Below, in pieces: positions 6,885-10,601 of a stretch of DNA of 10,601 bases. The notes beneath the pieces were generated by a model, which was not told the origin of the DNA, searched no databases, and saw nothing but the letters and a program-made list of their open reading frames with translations. Origin of the DNA: an uncultured Mediterranea sp. (lineage in GTDB: Bacteria; Bacteroidota; Bacteroidia; Bacteroidales; Bacteroidaceae). The stretch is taken from positions 1 to 10,601 of the forward strand of contig CAMGAL010000043.1 of NCBI GenBank assembly GCA_946007445.1, read 5' to 3'. The translations under genes were made by a program, and so were the position numbers. How positions within the stretch are numbered: position 1 is the first letter of the stretch; every line of letters begins with the position of its first letter.

Positions 6885-7946
6885 ATGAGCAAACAAGAAG
6901 TCATCCTCTGCACCGAGTTGGGCAGCAGCCTGCAGGAAGCCCTGGCACGCTGTCCCCACGACCGCCTTTTCCTCCTCACCGATGTCAACACCCACCGCCT
7001 GTGCCGCCCCCGACTGGAGGGGTTGCAGGAATTGGCGGGAGTAGACGAGATCGTCATCGGCGCGGAAGATGTACACAAGACCCTCGATACCCTGGCCTCC
7101 GTCTGGATGGCGCTGAGCCAACGCGGAGCCACACGCCACTCGCTGCTGCTCAACCTGGGTGGCGGCATGGTGACGGACCTCGGCGGCTTTGCAGCCTCCA
7201 CCTTCAAGCGCGGCATTGCTTACATCAACCTCCCCACTACCCTGCTGGCCATGGTGGACGCCTCGGTAGGCGGCAAGACGGGCATCAACTTCAACGGACT
7301 GAAGAACGAGATAGGCTGCTTCGCCCCCGCCCGCAGCGTGCTGATAGAGACGGAGTTCCTCAGCAGCCTCGACAGCCACAACTTCTACTCCGGCTACGCC
7401 GAGATGCTGAAGCACGGGCTCATCTCCACCACCGAGCATCTGCAAGAACTGCTGGCTTTCGACACCGAACAGCCCGACTATGCCCTGCTGAAGCAGCTGG
7501 TGGGCCGATCGGTAGCCGTGAAGGAGAGCATCGTCGAGCAGGACCCTCATGAGCATGGCATCCGCAAGGCCCTCAACCTGGGACACACCATCGGCCACGC
7601 CTTCGAGAGCCTTGCCTTGGCCCAAGAGCGCCCCGTACTGCATGGCTACGCCGTGGCCTGGGGACTGGTGTGCGAGCTCTACCTCTCGTACCTCAAGACG
7701 GGCTTCCCCAAAGAGACCCTCCGCGCCGGCATCGACTTCGTCCGCAGCCACTATGGGGCCTTCGCCTTCACTTGCCAGGAGTACGACCACCTCTACGAGC
7801 TGATGAAGCACGACAAGAAGAACACAGCCGGCATCATCAACTTCACCCTGCTGCACGGCGTGGGCGACATCGCCCTCAACCAGACAGCCGACCGCGACAC
7901 CCTGTTTGAAACCTTCGACTTCTTCCGTGAATCCATGGGAGAGTAA
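6885..7946 (+). CDS. aroB: 3-dehydroquinate synthase
   Basis: AroB converts DAHP to 3-dehydroquinate, the second step of the shikimate pathway to aromatic amino acids and folate, in the cytosol, using NAD and a divalent metal. The 353-aa length is normal. The NAD-binding stretch GGGMVTDLGGFAAS (residues 92-105) is followed by NLPTTLLAMVDASVGGKTGI, the best-known signature of the family. The presumed metal ligands are Glu173 (GYAEMLKHG), His234 (NLGHTIGHAFES) and His253 (LHGYAVAWG). All catalytic regions are intact. It begins 49 nt after crcB and ends 15 nt before the helicase gene. The 49-nt gap shows no clear promoter, so I treat the gene as part of the same operon. No other aro gene is in the window. 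Confidence 0.97.
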   Translation: MSKQEVILCTELGSSLQEALARCPHDRLFLLTDVNTHRLCRPRLEGLQELAGVDEIVIGAEDVHKTLDTLASVWMALSQRGATRHSLLLNLGGGMVTDLGGFAASTFKRGIAYINLPTTLLAMVDASVGGKTGINFNGLKNEIGCFAPARSVLIETEFLSSLDSHNFYSGYAEMLKHGLISTTEHLQELLAFDTEQPDYALLKQLVGRSVAVKESIVEQDPHEHGIRKALNLGHTIGHAFESLALAQERPVLHGYAVAWGLVCELYLSYLKTGFPKETLRAGIDFVRSHYGAFAFTCQEYDHLYELMKHDKKNTAGIINFTLLHGVGDIALNQTADRDTLFETFDFFRESMGE

Positions 7947-7961
7947 ACCTGACCAATCGCC

Positions 7962-10601
7962 ATGGAACTACTCATCTACAAAGCATCGGCCGGTTCGGGC
8001 AAGACCTTTACGCTGGCCGTAGAGTTCATCAAGCACTTGATGATCCATCCGTATGCCTACCGACAGATATTGGCTGTGACCTTCACCAACAAGGCCACCA
8101 CCGAAATGAAGGAACGCATCCTCACCCAACTCAACGGCATAGCCACCGGCGACCCGGCCTCAGCCCCCTACCTCCAGCGCCTGAAGGAGGAGCTGAAGCA
8201 ACCTGGGTGGAGTGATGACGAGTGGCAACAGCGGGCACAGAGAGCCCTCGACTGCCTCTTGCACGACTACGACCGCTTCCGCGTGGAGACCATCGACTCC
8301 TTCTTCCAGTCGGTGATGCGCAACCTGGCCCGCGAACTGGAGCTGAGCCCGAACCTCAACATCGAACTGAACAACAACGAAGTGCTGGACGAGGCGGTGG
8401 ACAGCCTCATCGAACGGCTCACGCCCGACTCGCCCGTGCTGGCCTGGCTGCTGGAGTACATCGAAGAGCGCATCCGTGAGGACAAGCGGTGGAACGTGGC
8501 ACAAGAGATCAAGAGCTTCGGCCGCAACATCTTCAACGAAGAGTACATCGAGCGCGGCGAGTCGCTGCGCCACACCTTGCAAAGCCTCGATGCCGTCAAG
8601 CAATACCGCCGCCTGCTGCAAGCTCTGGAAGAGGAAGTGCTGGAGCAGATGAAGGGGTTCAACGAGCAGTTCGAGTGTGAACTGGAAGGGCTCAATCTCA
8701 CCACCGACGACCTCTCTGGCAAGAGCAAGGGCATCAGCAGCTACTTCCGCAAGCTAGCCAACGGCGTACTGACTGACAAGGAGGTGATGAACGCCACCCT
8801 GCAGAAGCACCTCGACGACCCCGCCAACTGGAGCAGCAAGAGCCACAAGCGCCGCAAGGAGATAATCCACCTGGCCGAACAGACGTTACTGCCCATCCTG
8901 CAGGATGCCGAGCGGCTGCGCCCCGTCAACTGCCGCACCCTGCAAAGCTGCCGCCTCTCGCTGCAGCACCTCAACAAGCTGCAGCTGCTCAACCACATCG
9001 ACCGGGAGGTGCGCCGCCTCAACCAAGAGAACAACCGCTTCTTGCTCTCCGACACCAATGCCTTGCTGCACCGCCTGATGCGCGAAGGCGACTCCTCCTT
9101 CGTCTTCGAGAAGATAGGCGCCAACCTGCGCAACGTGATGATTGACGAGTTTCAAGACACCAGCCGGATGCAGTGGGACAACTTCCGCCTGCTGCTGCTC
9201 GAAGGCCTGTCGCAAGGAGCCGACAGCCTCATCGTGGGCGACGTGAAGCAGTCCATCTACCGCTGGCGCAACGGCGACTGGACCATCCTCAACGACCTGG
9301 GGCTGCCCGGCTCGGCATTCCCCTTCCCCGTGCGTGTAGAGACCCTCAAGGTCAACCGGCGCAGCGAGGCCCACATCATTGACTTCAACAACCACCTGTT
9401 CCGCCAGGCGGTGAGCAACCTCAACGAGCGCCACGTACACGAGCTCGGCGAAGCCTGCTATCCGCTGCAGAACGCCTATGCCGACATCGAGCAAGCCTCG
9501 CCCCGAAAGGAGCAGCGAGGCTACGTGCAAGGCTGCTTCCTCGAGGCTGAGAACGAGCAGGAGTACACCCAGCAGACCCTCCGCGCCCTGGGCGAGCAGG
9601 TGACGCAACTCCTCCATGCAGGCGTGCAGCCCGACGACATCGCCATCCTGGTGCGCAAGAACAAGAGCATACCGGCCATTGCCGACTACTTCGACCAGGC
9701 GTTGCAGCTGCGCGTCGTCTCCGACGAAGCCTTCCGGCTCGATGCCTCGCCCGCCGTCTGCCTGCTCATGGATGCCCTCCGCTACTTGATCAATCCGAAG
9801 CAGCTCATTGCGCGCGCCTCCCTGATACTCTCCTACGCCCAGCGCATGGGACAGAGCGACCTGACGTGGGACGACTACCTGCGTGGCGACGACGACGCCC
9901 TGCTGCCTGCCGACTTCATGCTGCGCCGCGACGAACTGCGGCTCATGCCCCTGCAAGAGCTGCTCGAAGAGCTCTACACCCTCTTCGACCTGCAGCAGAT
10001 GGGTGGACAGGACGCCTACTTGCTGGCCTTCTTCGACGCCGTGGCCGAGTTCCTGCAGAACAACCCCTCCGACCTGCAGCTGTTCCTCACCCATTGGGAG
10101 GAGAAGCTCTGCAGCAAGACCATCGCCGGCAGCAGCGTGAACGGCATACACATCTACTCCATCCACAAGTCCAAGGGACTGGAGTTTCACACGGTGCTGA
10201 TCCCCTTCTGCGACTGGAAGCTGGAGAACGAGACCAACAACCAGCTGGTGTGGTGCCAGCCCCCCGTCACCCCCTTCAACGAGCTGCCCCTGGTGCCCGT
10301 CAACTACTCGCGCATCATGGCCGAGTCCGTCTATCGCGGCGACTACCTGAAGGAGCGTCTCCAGCTCTGGGTGGACAACCTCAACCTGCTCTACGTGGCC
10401 TTCACCCGCGCCGGCAAGAACCTCTTCTTCTGGAGCAAGCAGCAGTCCACCAACTGCATGGCCGAGCTGCTGGCCGACGCCCTGCCCCAACACCCACCCC
10501 ACGCCCCCCCACACACCCATCCCCCCCACCACTATCCCCTCGCCACTTATGCTTATGGCAAGGACTATCATGACGTTATGAAGCAAAAGCTCCATACCCT
10601 T
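7962..10601 (+). CDS. UvrD/AddA-type SF1A helicase, 3' end outside the window
   Basis: The frame is open from ATG 7962 to the window end (880 codons). Helicase motifs appear in order: motif I KASAGSGKTF (7-16), Ia AVTFTNKATTEMKER, motif II VMIDEFQDTS (Asp395, Glu396), motif III LIVGDVKQSIYRWRNGD, motif IV LKVNRRS, motif V SIHKSKGLEF (around 733-742) and motif VI YVAFTRAGKNL (Arg816). A large insert separates Ia from II, and the motif spellings (KASAGSGKT, GDVKQSIYRWR) fit RecB/AddA-like helicases better than UvrD or PcrA. The closest role is therefore 3'-5' unwinding in double-strand-break repair with an AddB-like nuclease partner, often encoded next door in Bacteroidetes. Any C-terminal nuclease domain would lie beyond 10601, so whether it is a true AddA cannot be settled here. 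A His/Pro-rich stretch (residues 844-859) interrupts the end. The gene follows aroB by 15 nt and probably shares its transcript. Confidence 0.92.
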   Translation, partial: MELLIYKASAGSGKTFTLAVEFIKHLMIHPYAYRQILAVTFTNKATTEMKERILTQLNGIATGDPASAPYLQRLKEELKQPGWSDDEWQQRAQRALDCLLHDYDRFRVETIDSFFQSVMRNLARELELSPNLNIELNNNEVLDEAVDSLIERLTPDSPVLAWLLEYIEERIREDKRWNVAQEIKSFGRNIFNEEYIERGESLRHTLQSLDAVKQYRRLLQALEEEVLEQMKGFNEQFECELEGLNLTTDDLSGKSKGISSYFRKLANGVLTDKEVMNATLQKHLDDPANWSSKSHKRRKEIIHLAEQTLLPILQDAERLRPVNCRTLQSCRLSLQHLNKLQLLNHIDREVRRLNQENNRFLLSDTNALLHRLMREGDSSFVFEKIGANLRNVMIDEFQDTSRMQWDNFRLLLLEGLSQGADSLIVGDVKQSIYRWRNGDWTILNDLGLPGSAFPFPVRVETLKVNRRSEAHIIDFNNHLFRQAVSNLNERHVHELGEACYPLQNAYADIEQASPRKEQRGYVQGCFLEAENEQEYTQQTLRALGEQVTQLLHAGVQPDDIAILVRKNKSIPAIADYFDQALQLRVVSDEAFRLDASPAVCLLMDALRYLINPKQLIARASLILSYAQRMGQSDLTWDDYLRGDDDALLPADFMLRRDELRLMPLQELLEELYTLFDLQQMGGQDAYLLAFFDAVAEFLQNNPSDLQLFLTHWEEKLCSKTIAGSSVNGIHIYSIHKSKGLEFHTVLIPFCDWKLENETNNQLVWCQPPVTPFNELPLVPVNYSRIMAESVYRGDYLKERLQLWVDNLNLLYVAFTRAGKNLFFWSKQQSTNCMAELLADALPQHPPHAPPHTHPPHHYPLATYAYGKDYHDVMKQKLHTL
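10488..10541 (+). other. C-rich tract encoding a His/Pro low-complexity linker in the helicase
   Basis: The + strand here is almost entirely C and A, with runs of seven Cs. It encodes QHPPHAPPHTHPPHHYPL (residues 843-860) just after helicase motif VI. The frame reads on without a stop (YAYGKDYHDV). It is probably a disordered linker before the C-terminal domain. Such C-runs are prone to slippage and to sequencing error. Confidence 0.6.

Noticed and set aside
8886..10595. A 569-codon open frame antisense to the helicase gene
   Set aside because: The opposite strand carries consecutive conserved helicase motifs. The antisense product is low-complexity and lacks any domain signature.

Overview
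The window looks like chromosomal core sequence from a GC-rich member of the Bacteroidales. Three observations support this. Promoters fit the Bacteroidetes pattern (TTTG or TTG, about 20 nt, then TAnnTTTG) rather than -35/-10 boxes. Ribosome binding sites are weak or absent. Coding regions strongly prefer G or C at third positions. I see no rRNA, tRNA, CRISPR array, transposase, integrase or phage gene. No species can be named from sequence reading alone.

Left part (1-1150): the 3' portion of a long-form RluA-family pseudouridine synthase gene that looks decayed. An in-frame TAA replaces a codon that is usually Lys, and the catalytic Asp of the HRLD motif is Ala. It is followed by a short intergenic stretch with a compact GC-rich palindromic element of the REP type.

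Middle (1169-4234): a divergent pair. On the minus strand is a small Cys-rich lipoprotein built from two similar halves. On the plus strand is a membrane sensor histidine kinase whose sensor resembles an ABC-transporter substrate-binding protein. Their promoters interleave within about 50 bp, so they may be coordinately controlled, and the lipoprotein could be linked to the kinase's signal. No response regulator is present in the window.

Right part (4249-10601): a co-oriented run that looks like one operon behind a well-formed Bacteroidetes promoter at 4249-4280. It holds a 107-aa acidic-tailed protein of unknown function, a YgiQ-type radical SAM protein, a CrcB/FluC fluoride exporter, AroB (3-dehydroquinate synthase) and a UvrD/AddA-type helicase that runs off the window. 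Junctions are tight: 3 nt, a 4-nt overlap, 49 nt and 15 nt. The functions do not form one pathway, so this reads as a housekeeping transcription unit.

I found no convincing new multi-gene defence or metabolic system. The points most worth a second look are the doubly damaged RluA-family gene, the divergent lipoprotein/kinase pair, the palindromic element at 1091-1149, and the His/Pro-rich low-complexity linker in the helicase.
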